A model generated the notes under the pieces. The model did no database searches. It was not told the origin of the DNA and was given only the letters and a program-made list of their open reading frames with translations. DNA of 64,000 nt, from NCBI RefSeq assembly GCF_001547525.1, contig NZ_CM003769.1, forward strand, positions 1 through 64,000. The letters are read 5' to 3'. Both the position numbers and the translations under genes were made by a program. Shown in pieces: positions 9,427-18,602 of the stretch; the first letter of the stretch is position 1, and every line of letters starts with the position of its first letter. Source of the stretch: Burkholderia anthina. GTDB lineage: Bacteria > Pseudomonadota > Gammaproteobacteria > Burkholderiales > Burkholderiaceae.

Positions 9427-9948
9427 ATGCGCGAACTCAACGAACCACCGAGCGACCGTCGCGGCACGGCGTGCAAGCGCGGCGCCGGTTCCGGGCCGGC
9501 CGGGCACGCCGTTACCCGTGCGTTCGAACGTTTTGCGTCGCGCGTGACCACCTGGGCCGGCTCGCCGGTCGCGTTCGGCAGCGCGGTCGCGATCACCGCG
9601 ATATGGCTCGTGAGCGGGCCGGTGTTTCACTACTCGGACGCGTGGCAGCTCGTCATCAATACCGGCACCACGATCATCACGTTTCTGATGGTGTTCCTGC
9701 TGCAGCGCAACCAGAATCGCGACAGCGTGGCGTTGCACCTGAAGCTCGACGAACTGCTCGCCGTCACGCGCGCGGCGAGCGACCGGCTGATCGGGATCGA
9801 GGATGCGTCCGAGGAAGAATTGCGCGCGTTGGCGCAGACCTACGTCGAAATGGCGCAGCGCGCGGCCGAGCGCGGCGACGACGAGCCGGGCGGAAAACGG
9901 GCGGAAGCGGCCGACACGAAAACGGCCGACACGCCGCCCGAATCCTGA
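9427..9948 (+). CDS. Low-affinity iron permease family (Fet4-like) membrane protein
   Basis: A 173-residue protein with two membrane helices: about 45-65 (SPVAFGSAVAITAIWLVSGP) and 70-92 (WQLVINTGTTIITFLMVFLL). The conserved NTGTTIITFLMVFLLQ and the QNRDSVALHLKLDELL segment are typical of the bacterial low-affinity iron permease family. The tail is acidic and low-complexity. Despite the family name, a transport function in bacteria is unproven. The ATG at 9427 follows GGGAG by 6 bases; a longer frame upstream has no protein character. Confidence 0.8.
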   Translation: MRELNEPPSDRRGTACKRGAGSGPAGHAVTRAFERFASRVTTWAGSPVAFGSAVAITAIWLVSGPVFHYSDAWQLVINTGTTIITFLMVFLLQRNQNRDSVALHLKLDELLAVTRAASDRLIGIEDASEEELRALAQTYVEMAQRAAERGDDEPGGKRAEAADTKTADTPPES

Positions 9949-10113
9949 TCTCGCGATCGAGCGATGCGCGGCCCGATGATTTTTCAAACGCTTGTCGTTT
10001 CCGGCGCCGCATCGCGGCGCGACGGCTCGTACGCGCCGCTCGCGGCGGGGAACGGCACGTGCTGCATGCCGACACGAAGCCCGGTCGTTCCGGGTATAGC
10101 CCAGGGTGCCGCC

Positions 10114-10593
10114 ATGAACTCCAGAGTCCCGTCGAATCCGTTGTTGAATCTTGCGGTGGCCGTCGCCTGCGGGGCGGCCGCGATGTACTTCCTCGATCCT
10201 GCGTCCGGCCGGCGCCGCCGCGCGTATCTGCGCGACAAGGCGGCCGCGGGCCGGCACGACGTGGCCGATTATGCGAATACGCAGGTGAAGCGGGCGGCCG
10301 ACCATGCGCGCGGCGCGATCGCCGGGCTGCGGGCCGACTGGCTCGCGGGCGACGCGAACGACGTACAGGTCGCCGAGCGCGTGCGTGCGGCGCTCGGCCG
10401 GCTCGTCGCTCGCCCGCGCGACATCGACGTGAGCGTCGACCGCGGCAACGTGTGCCTGACCGGACAGGTCGACGAGGCCGAACGGCAGGCGCTGATCGAC
10501 GGTGTCGCCGCGCTGCATGGCGTGCATCGCGTCGAGGACGCGATGGGCGCGCGCAGCGAATACAAGGCGCCGACCGACGGTCATTCGCAGTGA
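10114..10593 (+). CDS. BON domain protein with N-terminal membrane anchor
   Basis: A 159-residue protein. Residues 10-25 form a hydrophobic segment (LLNLAVAVACGAAAMYFLDP) followed by RRRR, an anchored-protein pattern common in YtxH-like proteins. A BON domain occupies about 85-150 (VAERVRAALGRLVARP, then GNVCLTGQVDEAERQALI). BON domains bind phospholipid and occur in envelope stress proteins. Start chosen at the ATG directly before the anchor. It sits between two small stress-type genes with the same orientation but clear gaps. Confidence 0.8.
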   Translation: MNSRVPSNPLLNLAVAVACGAAAMYFLDPASGRRRRAYLRDKAAAGRHDVADYANTQVKRAADHARGAIAGLRADWLAGDANDVQVAERVRAALGRLVARPRDIDVSVDRGNVCLTGQVDEAERQALIDGVAALHGVHRVEDAMGARSEYKAPTDGHSQ

Positions 10594-10705
10594 CGCGGCC
10601 GCGGCTGCCCGCCCCGGCGGGGGCCGGTGAACGAGTACGACATGCATTCGGCGCACGCACGGCTGCCGGAACGACGGCAGCCTGGCGCCTCAACCGGAGC
10701 CACCC

Positions 10706-11188
10706 ATGACCGAACGCCAGCCTCCCGACACGACGTCCGCGCATCCGGAGCCGGGCGCGCACGACGCGCTCGAACATCTGCTCGGCAGCCTGCATCGGCA
10801 CGGCTTCCTGCGCTTCGCGAACGAGGTCGTCAGCGCGAACGCGCGGCTGGCCGACACGTTCGTCGACGCGCTCGACAAGCCCGGCATGCAGAGCGGCATG
10901 CAGAATCTCGCGATGCTCGTGACCGCGCTCTCGCGCATTCCGCCGGAACAGTTCGGCCGCGCCGCGTTCGCGGCGGCCGACGCGCTGCATCACGTCGGCG
11001 CATGGCAACCGGCGCAGCACCCGCACGTCGCGCCCGGCGTGCGCGGCGTCTACCGCTTGCTGCACGACGAGGCGCTGTGGGATGCATTGACGCCGCTGCT
11101 CGAAGGGCTGAAGGTCTTCGCACAAGGGCTTGCGCGCGATCCGCAGCCGCCCGTCGCTGGGCTCAGCGAGACGGCGAAAGACGCATGA
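10706..11188 (+). CDS. DUF1641 family protein
   Basis: A 160-residue, largely helical protein. The segment LLGSLHRHGFLRFANEVV and the GVRGVYRLLHDEALWDALTPLLEGL stretch match the DUF1641 family. That family is small and soluble, often encoded near formate dehydrogenase or stress genes, and has no assigned activity. The start is preceded by GGAGCC. The 3' end overlaps the convergent NUDIX gene by 26 bases, so the two transcripts meet there. Confidence 0.75.
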   Translation: MTERQPPDTTSAHPEPGAHDALEHLLGSLHRHGFLRFANEVVSANARLADTFVDALDKPGMQSGMQNLAMLVTALSRIPPEQFGRAAFAAADALHHVGAWQPAQHPHVAPGVRGVYRLLHDEALWDALTPLLEGLKVFAQGLARDPQPPVAGLSETAKDA

Positions 11189-11636
11189 CCGCGCCCGGTC
11201 GCGGATCGCTCGCCACGCACAGGCCCGCGAACTGACGGATGATGCGCTGCGTCGGCGCGCTCGCCGGCCAGTGCGGCACCGCGTCGATGCCGACCCAGCG
11301 GCACAGCGCGATTTCCCGGCCCGGGCAAGCGTGCGCGCCGCGCGGCAGGCTCGCGACGAACACGTGATGACGCTTCACGCTGCCGTCCACGTAGAAGAAA
11401 TACGCGAGTTCGAGACCGGTGAGCCCGGTTTCCTCGCGAAGTTCGCGATGCGCGGCGTCGAGCGCCGATTCGCCGCGCCGGATCACGCCGCCGGGCAGCG
11501 TCCAGCGCGACGATCGCCCGCGGGCGACCAGCAGCACGCGCCGGTTGCGATGGCAGACGATCGTGGCGCGTTCCTTCGCCAGCGGCGCGAGCGGTACCGC
11601 GCGAACGGGGAAATCGGACGGGTCGGGTAGCGTCAT
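11163..11636 (-). CDS. NUDIX hydrolase
   Basis: A 157-residue enzyme hydrolysing a nucleoside-diphosphate-linked substrate. The Nudix box is complete: GGVIRRGESALDAAHRELRE followed by ETGL, giving the metal-binding REXXEE glutamates at about 72-76. Flanking strands KERATIVCHRNRRVLLVARG and LCRWVGIDAVP fit the fold. Substrate cannot be predicted. The ATG at 11636 is chosen; an ATG at 11666 and one at 11711 are in frame, but none has a convincing ribosome site. It is convergent with the DUF1641 gene. Confidence 0.85.
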   Translation of the reverse strand: MTLPDPSDFPVRAVPLAPLAKERATIVCHRNRRVLLVARGRSSRWTLPGGVIRRGESALDAAHRELREETGLTGLELAYFFYVDGSVKRHHVFVASLPRGAHACPGREIALCRWVGIDAVPHWPASAPTQRIIRQFAGLCVASDPRPGAVMRLSPSR

Positions 11637-11846
11637 GCAGGGCAGGCGGCAGATGGGCGAAAGATCCATGCGCCGCCTGCCGCAACGTGCGTTCCCGCTT
11701 CGCTGTCGCATGTGCCCTCGTGCGAGTGTTTCGGGCCCTGCTGGCCAGCCTTCGTCCGCGATTTTTCAACGGCTTGTCATTTCTGCCGCCGCCCGCTGCG
11801 GCCGTTTCGCGCGAGTGGGACGGCGGTATGGCGCGACGCGCGTCGA

Positions 11847-12047
11847 TCACGCGTCGCCGGGTTCGGCAGAGGGCGTGCCACGCGGCGGCGTCCCGCTTGG
11901 CGGTGCCGCCGGCTTGCCTTCCGCAGGGTCGTGCGCGCTGCGCGGCGGCGGCGTGGCGGTGCCGCGGCGCTTGCCTTCGGGGCCGGGCGTGCTGTCGCCG
12001 CGATCTTCGTCGCGTGTGTCGGTGTCGAGCGGGGTCGAGTGTGTCAT
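11847..12047 (-). CDS. Small hydrophilic hypothetical protein
   Basis: A 66-residue, proline-, threonine- and charge-rich product (start MTHSTPLDTDTRDEDRGD) with no hydrophobic core. It resembles the short low-complexity proteins that Burkholderia encodes near stress genes, such as those at 38.7 and 39.1 kb here. An AGGA sequence lies about 10 bases before the ATG. It shares the 570-base gap between the NUDIX gene and the HlyD-family gene. It may be fortuitous; no family was recognised. Confidence 0.4.
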   Translation of the reverse strand: MTHSTPLDTDTRDEDRGDSTPGPEGKRRGTATPPPRSAHDPAEGKPAAPPSGTPPRGTPSAEPGDA

Positions 12048-12205
12048 GGTTCGCGAGTCCTGTCGGGGCGGTCGAGGCGTACACGTCGCGCATCGCGCAT
12101 GCCGCGGTGGACGACGCGCGTTGCCGGGCCCGCTGTTTGCTCGATCGCGCGTTTGAGGTCGGCGCGGGCAATGGCGCCCGCGGCCGCCGCCTGGAGCCCC
12201 GTTTC

Positions 12206-13597
12206 ATGTCCGATGCGATCCTGTGCCCGTGGTCCGTTCGTGAGCGATCTTGCGTCGCGCTGCGGCGCACGTCGACACCAGGACGGCGCGGCACCGGCGC
12301 GCCGGACGCGTTCGCGCCGGCGGTGGCCGGCGTCGTACTGTCGACGCCGCTGCCTACCCGCTGGCCTGCCGTCCTCGCCCGCGCGGGCGACGACCCGTCC
12401 GGCGGCGGCAGCGGCTCGGGAGCGGCGCCGGGCCGCAACGGCGAGCACCCGACCGACGCGCCGGGCGGCGGTGGCGGCGACGGCCATCCGCACGACGATC
12501 GTGGCGGCCGCACCGGCGGCGACGGAGACGGGAACGGCAACAACGGCGAAGGCGAACGCAAGCGGCCCAGTAAGAAAACGCTGATCATTCTCGGCGCGGT
12601 GCTGGTCGTGCTGCTCGTCGGCGGGCTCGTCTGGTGGCTCGCGACGCGCAACCAGGAAAGCACCGACGATGCGTACACCGACGGCAACGCGATCGCGGTC
12701 GCGCCGCACGTGTCCGGCTACGTGACGCGGCTCGCGGTCGACGACAACAGCTTCGTACGGCGTGGCGACCTGCTCGTCGAGATCGATCCGCGCGACTACC
12801 GCGCGCAGGTCGACGCGGCGCAGGCGCAGCTCGGTCTCGCACAGGCGCAGCTCGACGCGGCGCGCGTGCAGCTCGATATCGCGCGTGTGCAGTATCCGGC
12901 CCAGTACCGGCAGGCACGCGCGCAGATCGAATCGGCGGAAGCCGCGTACCGGCAGGCGCTCGCCGCGCAGGCGCGGCAGCGGGCGGTCGATGCGCGCGCA
13001 ACTTCCCAGCAGGCGATCGATGCGGCCGACGCGCAACGCGCGACCGCCGACGCGAACGTCGCGATGGCCCAGGCGCAGGCGCGCACCGCGAGCCTCGTGC
13101 CGCAGCAGATCCGGCAGGCCGAGACGGCCGTCGAGGAACGCCGCCAGCAGGTGCTGCAGGCGCGCGCGCAGCTCGAGACGGCCAACCTGAACCTGTCGTA
13201 CTGCGAGATGCGCGCGCCGTCCGACGGCTGGGTCACGCGGCGCAACGTGCAATTGGGCTCGTTCCTGCAAGCCGGCACGTCGATCTTCTCGATCGTCACG
13301 CCGCGCGTGTGGATCACCGCGAATTTCAAGGAGTCGCAGCTCGAACGGATGCGCGTCGGCGATCGCGTCGACGTGTCGGTCGACGCGTATCCCGATCTCG
13401 ACCTGCATGGCCACGTCGACAGCATCCAGCTCGGCAGCGGCTCGCGCTTCTCCGCATTCCCTGCCGAGAACGCGACCGGCAACTTCGTGAAGATCGTGCA
13501 GCGCGTGCCGGTGAAGATCGTGCTCGACGGCCCGCTGCCGACCCGTCCGCCGCTCGGTCTCGGCCTGTCGGTCGAGCCGACCGTCCATCTGAAATGA
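12206..13597 (+). CDS. HlyD/EmrA-family membrane fusion protein of a drug efflux pump
   Basis: Periplasmic adaptor linking the inner-membrane MFS pump to the outer-membrane factor. An unusual glycine/asparagine-rich cytoplasmic leader of about 120 residues precedes one membrane helix (about 128-148, TLIILGAVLVVLLVGGLVWW). Then come the EmrA signature YTDGNAIAVAPHVSGYV, a long helical hairpin rich in QAQL/ARAQ repeats, and the beta-barrel part (APSDGWVTRRNVQLGSFLQAG). A start at 12206 gives 463 residues, longer than EmrA because of the leader. The true start may lie further in, as the leader has no good ribosome site beyond GGAG ten bases upstream. First gene of a three-gene operon. Confidence 0.85.
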   Translation: MSDAILCPWSVRERSCVALRRTSTPGRRGTGAPDAFAPAVAGVVLSTPLPTRWPAVLARAGDDPSGGGSGSGAAPGRNGEHPTDAPGGGGGDGHPHDDRGGRTGGDGDGNGNNGEGERKRPSKKTLIILGAVLVVLLVGGLVWWLATRNQESTDDAYTDGNAIAVAPHVSGYVTRLAVDDNSFVRRGDLLVEIDPRDYRAQVDAAQAQLGLAQAQLDAARVQLDIARVQYPAQYRQARAQIESAEAAYRQALAAQARQRAVDARATSQQAIDAADAQRATADANVAMAQAQARTASLVPQQIRQAETAVEERRQQVLQARAQLETANLNLSYCEMRAPSDGWVTRRNVQLGSFLQAGTSIFSIVTPRVWITANFKESQLERMRVGDRVDVSVDAYPDLDLHGHVDSIQLGSGSRFSAFPAENATGNFVKIVQRVPVKIVLDGPLPTRPPLGLGLSVEPTVHLK

Positions 13598-13682
13598 CCG
13601 GCCGCCGTGCCGCGGCCGGCGTCGACCGGAGCGATCCGATGCCCGATACCCGCATGCCGTTCCCGCCTCGCGAGGTCCGCCG

Positions 13683-15275
13683 ATGAACCGGCCGCCCGAC
13701 CGCGGCGGCGCGTCCGGCGGCGCATGGCGCCCCGCCGCGAACCCGTGGCTCATCGCGATCGTCGTCACGCTCGCCGCGTTCATGGAGGTGCTCGACACGA
13801 CGATCGTCAACGTCGCGCTGCCGCACATCGCCGGCACGATGTCGGCGAGCTACGACGAGGCGACCTGGACGCTCACGTCGTACCTCGTCGCGAACGGCAT
13901 CGTGCTGCCGATCTCGGGCTTCCTCGGGCGCCTGCTCGGCCGCAAGCGCTACTTCCTGCTGTGCATCGCCGCGTTCACCGTGTGCTCGTTCCTGTGCGGC
14001 GTCGCGACCAACCTCGGCGAACTGATCGTGTTCCGCGTGCTGCAGGGGCTGTTCGGCGGCGGGCTGCAGCCAAACCAGCAGTCGATCATCCTCGATACGT
14101 TCCCGCCCGAGCAGCGCAACCGCGCGTTCTCGATCTCGGCGATCGCGATCGTCGTCGCGCCGGTGCTCGGACCGACGCTCGGCGGCTGGATCACCGACCA
14201 TTTCTCGTGGCGCTGGGTGTTTCTGCTCAACGTGCCGATCGGCGCGCTGACCGTGCTCGCGGTGATGCAGCTCGTCGAGGATCCGCCGTGGCGGCGCGGC
14301 GCCGAGCGCGGGATCTCGATCGACTACATCGGCATCGGGCTGATCGCGATCGGGCTCGGCTGCCTGCAGGTGATGCTCGATCGCGGCGAGGACGAGGACT
14401 GGTTCGGCTCGACCTTCATCCGCGTCTTCGCGGTGCTGTCCGCGCTCGGGCTGATCGGTGCGACGCTGTGGCTGCTGCGCACGAAGAAACCGGTGGTCGA
14501 CCTGTCGTGCCTGCGCGACCGCAATTTCGCGCTCGGCTGCGTGACGATCGCGACGTTCGCGGCGGTGCTGTACGGCAGCGCGGTGATCGTGCCGCAGCTC
14601 GCCCAGCAGCATCTCGGCTACACGGCGACGCTCGCGGGGCTCGTGCTGTCGCCCGGCGCGCTGCTGATCACGCTCGAGATTCCGCTCGTGAGCCGGCTGA
14701 TGCCGCACGTGCAGACGCGCTATCTCGTCGGGTTCGGCTTCGTGCTGCTGTGCGGCGCGCTGATCTATTCGCGCATGCTGGTGCCGGACATCGACTACAA
14801 GCACCTCGTGATGATCCGGTGCGCGCAGTCGCTCGCGATCGGCTTCATGTTCGTGCCGATCACGACGCTCGCGTACCTGACCGTGCCGCGGCGGCTCAAC
14901 GACGACGCGTCCGCGCTGTTCACGATGTTCCGCAACGTCGCGGGCTCGATCGGCATCTCGGTGTCGACCGCGCTGATCCGCGAGCGCACGCAGGCGCGCA
15001 TGGCGCACCTGTCCACGCACATGTCGACGCTGTCGCAGAACTTCCAGGATGCGCTGCGGGAGAACGCGCGCGCGATCGGCGCGCTGACGGGCGCGCCGCC
15101 GCCGGCCGCGTTGCAGACCGCGACCGGCCGGCTCTACGAAACGTTCGTCTCGCAGGCGACGATCCTCGCGTATATCGACGTGTTCGCGATCCTCGCGGTG
15201 TTCTGCGCGTTCAGCATTCCGCTGACGTTCCTGTTCTCGCCGGCGAAGGCCGCGCGCGGCGCGGGAGGGCATTGA
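13683..15275 (+). CDS. DHA2-family (EmrB-like) MFS drug efflux transporter
   Basis: A 530-residue, 14-helix proton antiporter. Motif C-like VLDTTIVNVALPHIAGTM and the LYFLGRLLGRKRYFLL-like loop (residues 75-90, GRLLGRKRYFLL) are typical of the EmrB/QacA group. A motif-A equivalent and the VVAPVLGPTLGGWITDHFSW antiporter motif follow at about 158-178. It lies 85 bases after the membrane fusion protein and 1 base before the outer-membrane factor, so the three are co-transcribed as a tripartite pump. Substrates are unknown; aromatic acids and hydrophobic antibiotics are usual for the family. Confidence 0.9.
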   Translation: MNRPPDRGGASGGAWRPAANPWLIAIVVTLAAFMEVLDTTIVNVALPHIAGTMSASYDEATWTLTSYLVANGIVLPISGFLGRLLGRKRYFLLCIAAFTVCSFLCGVATNLGELIVFRVLQGLFGGGLQPNQQSIILDTFPPEQRNRAFSISAIAIVVAPVLGPTLGGWITDHFSWRWVFLLNVPIGALTVLAVMQLVEDPPWRRGAERGISIDYIGIGLIAIGLGCLQVMLDRGEDEDWFGSTFIRVFAVLSALGLIGATLWLLRTKKPVVDLSCLRDRNFALGCVTIATFAAVLYGSAVIVPQLAQQHLGYTATLAGLVLSPGALLITLEIPLVSRLMPHVQTRYLVGFGFVLLCGALIYSRMLVPDIDYKHLVMIRCAQSLAIGFMFVPITTLAYLTVPRRLNDDASALFTMFRNVAGSIGISVSTALIRERTQARMAHLSTHMSTLSQNFQDALRENARAIGALTGAPPPAALQTATGRLYETFVSQATILAYIDVFAILAVFCAFSIPLTFLFSPAKAARGAGGH

Positions 15276-15276
15276 C

Positions 15277-16905
15277 ATGCGCATGCGCCGCGACAATCGC
15301 AGCCACCGCCTGATTCGCCGCATCGTGTGCGGCGCGATGACGACGATCATCGCCGGCTGCACCGTCGGCCCCGATTACCAGCCGCCGCAAGCGGACGTCC
15401 CGGCCACCTGGCATGCGATGCAGGCGGACGGGCCGGCGGCCGCCCCCGCATCCGGCGTGGCCGCGCGGTCGTCGCCCACGATCGACGCCGATCCCGATCC
15501 GCGCTGGTGGCGCGCGTTTGGCGATCCGCTGCTCGACCGGCTCGTCGAGCGCGCCGCGCACGACAACCTCGACGTGCAGGCGGCCGTGCTGCGCATCGCG
15601 CAGGCACGCGCGCAGGTGCGCGCGGCCGCCGCGCAGGGCTTGCCGAACGTGCGCGCGAATGCGAGCTACCAGCGCGAGCAGCTCGGCCTGAAGGGCATCG
15701 TCGAGGAGCAGGGCATCGACCAGCGCGTCGATCGTCTCGGCGCGCCAGGCTCACCGCTCGACCGGTTCGGGCCAGGCACCGGAGCAAGCGTGCAGCAAGG
15801 TGCGCGCGGCGCGCTCGATGCCCTCGAATCGCCGGTCAACCTGTGGCAGGCCGGGTTCGACGCATCGTGGGAACTGGACCTGTTCGGCCGCGTGCGCCGC
15901 TCGGTCGAAGCGGCCGGCGCGCAGACGAGCGCCGCGGTCGCGAGCCGCGACGACGCGTTGCTGTCGCTCGAGGCCGAAGTCGCGCAGACCTATCTGCAAC
16001 TGCGCGGCGCGCAAGCGCAGCGCGCGCTGGCCGACGACCTGCAACGCGCGCAGCGCGAATTGCTCGACCTGACGCGCGAGCAGGCCGCGCACGGTCTCGC
16101 GAGCGATCTCGACGTGCGCAGCGCCGACGCGCGGCTCGCGCAGATCCGCGCGCAACTGCCGCAGTTCGACCAGCAGATCGTGCTGCTGCGCAACGGTCTC
16201 GCCTATCTGGTCGGCGGCGCGCCGGGCGCGCTCGACGACTGGCTGGCCGCCCCGCGCGCGTTGCCGGCGGTGCCGCCGACCGTGCCGGTCGGCCTGCCGT
16301 CGACGCTCGCGCGCCGGCGCCCCGACATCCGCCGTGCGGAGGCCGAGCTGCATGCGGCCACCGCCGACGTCGGCGTCGCGGTCGCGCAGTTCTATCCGGA
16401 CATTTCGCTGACGGGGCAGGTCGGCCTGCGCGCGTCGCACGTGCGCGAGCTCGCGCACTGGTCGCATCTGTTCTACGCGTTCGGGCCGGCCGTGTCGCTG
16501 CCGATCTTTTCCGGCGGCGCGCTCGTGTCGAACCTGCGGCTGTCGCAGGCGCGCCAGGCCGAAGCGGCGCTCGCGTACCGGCAAGCCGTGCTCGTCGCGC
16601 TGCGCGACGTCGACAATGCGCTGGCCGTATACCGCACCGACCAGGCGCGCGCGGCCGCGCTCGACGACGCGGTGAAGGCCGAACAGGGCGCGCTGGACCT
16701 CGCGCGCGATCGCTACCGGAAGGGCCTGTCGCCGTTCCTCGACGTGCTGGATGCCGAGCGGCAATGGGCGGAGGGCCGGCAGCAGGCCGAGCAGGGCGCG
16801 TTGCAGACGACCACCGATCTCGTCGCGCTGTACAAGGCGCTCGGCGGCGGCTGGCAGGCGGGGCCGGCCGCGAATGAGGATACCGGCACGGCGCGCGCGC
16901 AGTAG
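15277..16905 (+). CDS. NodT/OprM-family outer-membrane efflux lipoprotein
   Basis: A 542-residue outer-membrane channel subunit. The lipobox IIAGC near residue 28 is followed by TVGPDYQPP, the standard start of mature NodT-type factors. Two repeated OEP domains follow, with marker stretches WWRAFGDPLLDRLVERA, NASYQREQ, WELDLFGRVRRSVEAA, RRPDIRRAEAELHAATADV and PIFSGGALVSNLRLSQA. An insertion of about 35 residues (EEQGIDQRVDRLGAPGSP region) enlarges the first domain. The ATG lies one base after the pump gene's stop codon, so expression is coupled to EmrB. Confidence 0.9.
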   Translation: MRMRRDNRSHRLIRRIVCGAMTTIIAGCTVGPDYQPPQADVPATWHAMQADGPAAAPASGVAARSSPTIDADPDPRWWRAFGDPLLDRLVERAAHDNLDVQAAVLRIAQARAQVRAAAAQGLPNVRANASYQREQLGLKGIVEEQGIDQRVDRLGAPGSPLDRFGPGTGASVQQGARGALDALESPVNLWQAGFDASWELDLFGRVRRSVEAAGAQTSAAVASRDDALLSLEAEVAQTYLQLRGAQAQRALADDLQRAQRELLDLTREQAAHGLASDLDVRSADARLAQIRAQLPQFDQQIVLLRNGLAYLVGGAPGALDDWLAAPRALPAVPPTVPVGLPSTLARRRPDIRRAEAELHAATADVGVAVAQFYPDISLTGQVGLRASHVRELAHWSHLFYAFGPAVSLPIFSGGALVSNLRLSQARQAEAALAYRQAVLVALRDVDNALAVYRTDQARAAALDDAVKAEQGALDLARDRYRKGLSPFLDVLDAERQWAEGRQQAEQGALQTTTDLVALYKALGGGWQAGPAANEDTGTARAQ

Positions 16906-16972
16906 CCTCGCGCGCGCGGCGGGCATCGGGTGCCGCGCTCGCGCAACGCCGTCCGGCGGCCCGCGCGCGGCC

Positions 16973-17683
16973 TCAATCCCATGCGTGCTTGCTGAACTGA
17001 TAGCCCCTGGAGCGGATGGTCTTGATCCGTTTCGGTTCGTTCGCGTCGTCGCGCAGCTTGCGGCGCAGCTTCGAGATGCGGCCGTCGATCGAACGATCGA
17101 GGCCGTCGAACGCGATGCCGCGCAGCAGCAGCGTCAGGTCTTCCCGGCTCACCACCTCGCCCGCGCGGCACACGAGGGCCCACAGCAGATCGAATTCCGT
17201 CGACGTCAGGCGCGGCATGCTGCCGTCGGGCAGATGCACGCGGCGATCGGCCCGGTCGATCGAGAACTTGCCGAACACGTATCGCTGCGGCGAATCCGGC
17301 ACGGCGTCGCCCGCCGGCACGCGCGTGCGCCGCAACTGCGCCTTGATTCGCGCGAGCAGCAGACGCGGTTCGAGCGGCTTGCGGAGAAAATCGTCCGCGC
17401 CGAGTTCCAGGCCGAGCAATTCGTCGAACGGCTCGTCGCGGCCCGTCACCATGATCACGATGCCGTCGTACTGCATGCGCGCCGCGCGGCAGATCTCGAA
17501 GCCGTCCTTGCCGGGCAGGTTGACGTCGAGCAGCACCACGTCGGGGCGGCTCCCGACGATCGCCGCTGCCGCGCCGGCGCCGTCGCACAGCGTGTCCACC
17601 TGGTAATGATGCGTGCGCAGGTACTCGGCGATCAGCGCGGACAGCGGGACGTCGTCTTCGACGATCAGGATTCGGATGGGCAT
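16973..17683 (-). CDS. OmpR/PhoB-family response regulator
   Basis: A 236-residue two-component regulator. The receiver domain has Asp10/Asp11, phosphoacceptor Asp53 (LLDVNLPG), Thr80 and Lys102. A winged-helix DNA-binding domain fills about 140-235 (LTSTEFDLLWALVCRAGEVV, then GLDRSIDGRISKLRRKLRDD, IRSRGYQF). The ATG at 17683 is used instead of a TTG six codons upstream because the receiver fold starts there. It is convergent with the efflux operon. No histidine kinase gene is adjacent on either side, so its sensor must be elsewhere. Confidence 0.92.
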   Translation of the reverse strand: MPIRILIVEDDVPLSALIAEYLRTHHYQVDTLCDGAGAAAAIVGSRPDVVLLDVNLPGKDGFEICRAARMQYDGIVIMVTGRDEPFDELLGLELGADDFLRKPLEPRLLLARIKAQLRRTRVPAGDAVPDSPQRYVFGKFSIDRADRRVHLPDGSMPRLTSTEFDLLWALVCRAGEVVSREDLTLLLRGIAFDGLDRSIDGRISKLRRKLRDDANEPKRIKTIRSRGYQFSKHAWD

Positions 17684-18246
17684 CGCTAAACGAAGGGGCA
17701 AAACGGGAAGGTGGCGAGCGGTCAGGCCCAGTCCGAGCGTGTCGTGGCCGAAGCGACGTGGATGATACTGCGCAACATTCCGATGGAATGTGGGGAAATC
17801 TGAATCGTTCGGTGAGCTTATCTACGCGCCAATCGCCGCCATCGGAGGAAACGCGCGGGGCGAGCGACGCGAGGCCGCGCGTGAGGCTGAAACGGTTCGA
17901 CGCGAGAGCCGGCGCGGCGCTCGGGACGATGCGCGCCCGCGCATCCGTCAGACGAAAACGTTTGCGCCACTTCGACGCCGCGCACCGTTCCCGCACCGCC
18001 CGACACCAGGCCGGGCAAGGTTAGTCGACATATCATTACAAAATATTACCGACGTCCGCGTTCCGCTCCCTACAATCCACACACCTGATTCGCGCGTCGC
18101 GCATTGCGCCTGTTTCGCGATCGTATCGGCTACCGGTCTCGGCGAAGCGTCAAGTCATGTCGCTCACGCGCGAGTCGGGTCGCCGCCGCGGCGGCTCCCG
18201 ATGGGCAGTCGGGCGGATGCGATCGATTACTGACGGGGGAAGCGAA
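17684..18246. promoter_or_regulatory. Divergent intergenic region between the response regulator and a FliT-like gene
   Basis: About 560 bases without a convincing gene. An AT-rich patch at 18020-18050 (ACATATCATTACAAAATATT) stands out in GC-rich surroundings, followed by a TACAAT hexamer at 18071-18076 that could serve as a -10 element for the plus-strand genes. No clear -35 element at proper spacing is seen, so this is only a promoter candidate. Confidence 0.3.
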
Positions 18247-18579
18247 ATGACGCCGTTGCAAGTCGTCCAGAGTCTCGACGCACTCACGCATGCGATCGAA
18301 GCGGCGGTGGCGCGCGCCGACTGGAGCGAGGCCGTTCGGGCCGCCGAGACGCGTTCGGCGTTCATCGTTGCGCTTGCACCCGATCAACCGGACGAGGTCG
18401 TGTCGGCGCTGATGAAAGTGCAGGAGATCGACGTCCGGATTTCCACCGTCGCGCGCGACACGCTGGAGGCGCTCATCGCGGAGGGCTGGATGGCGCTGCA
18501 CGCAGCCCGCACGACGACGAACGCGCTGAGGGCGCGGCAGCGGTCGCTCGATGCCGGCGCCGCAGCCACGCGACACTGA
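18247..18579 (+). CDS. Small helical protein, FliT-like
   Basis: A 110-residue, mostly helical protein (start MTPLQVVQSLDALTHAIE). Its alternating helix pattern and short length resemble FliT-type flagellar export chaperones, but no flagellar genes are nearby, so the family assignment is tentative. A GGGGGA ribosome site lies 6 bases before the ATG. The next small gene follows by 23 bases and may be co-transcribed. Confidence 0.5.
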   Translation: MTPLQVVQSLDALTHAIEAAVARADWSEAVRAAETRSAFIVALAPDQPDEVVSALMKVQEIDVRISTVARDTLEALIAEGWMALHAARTTTNALRARQRSLDAGAAATRH

Positions 18580-18602
18580 AATCCGTTTCCTTTGGTGATG
18601 GC

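Noticed and set aside
11050..12687. 545-codon minus-strand frame over the NUDIX gene and upstream region
   Set aside because: Contains only low-complexity Arg/Pro sequence; the NUDIX box lies in another frame.
13326..15362. 678-codon minus-strand frame opposite the EmrB-like gene
   Set aside because: Low-complexity Arg/Glu/His composition and no motif; it shadows a clear transporter gene.
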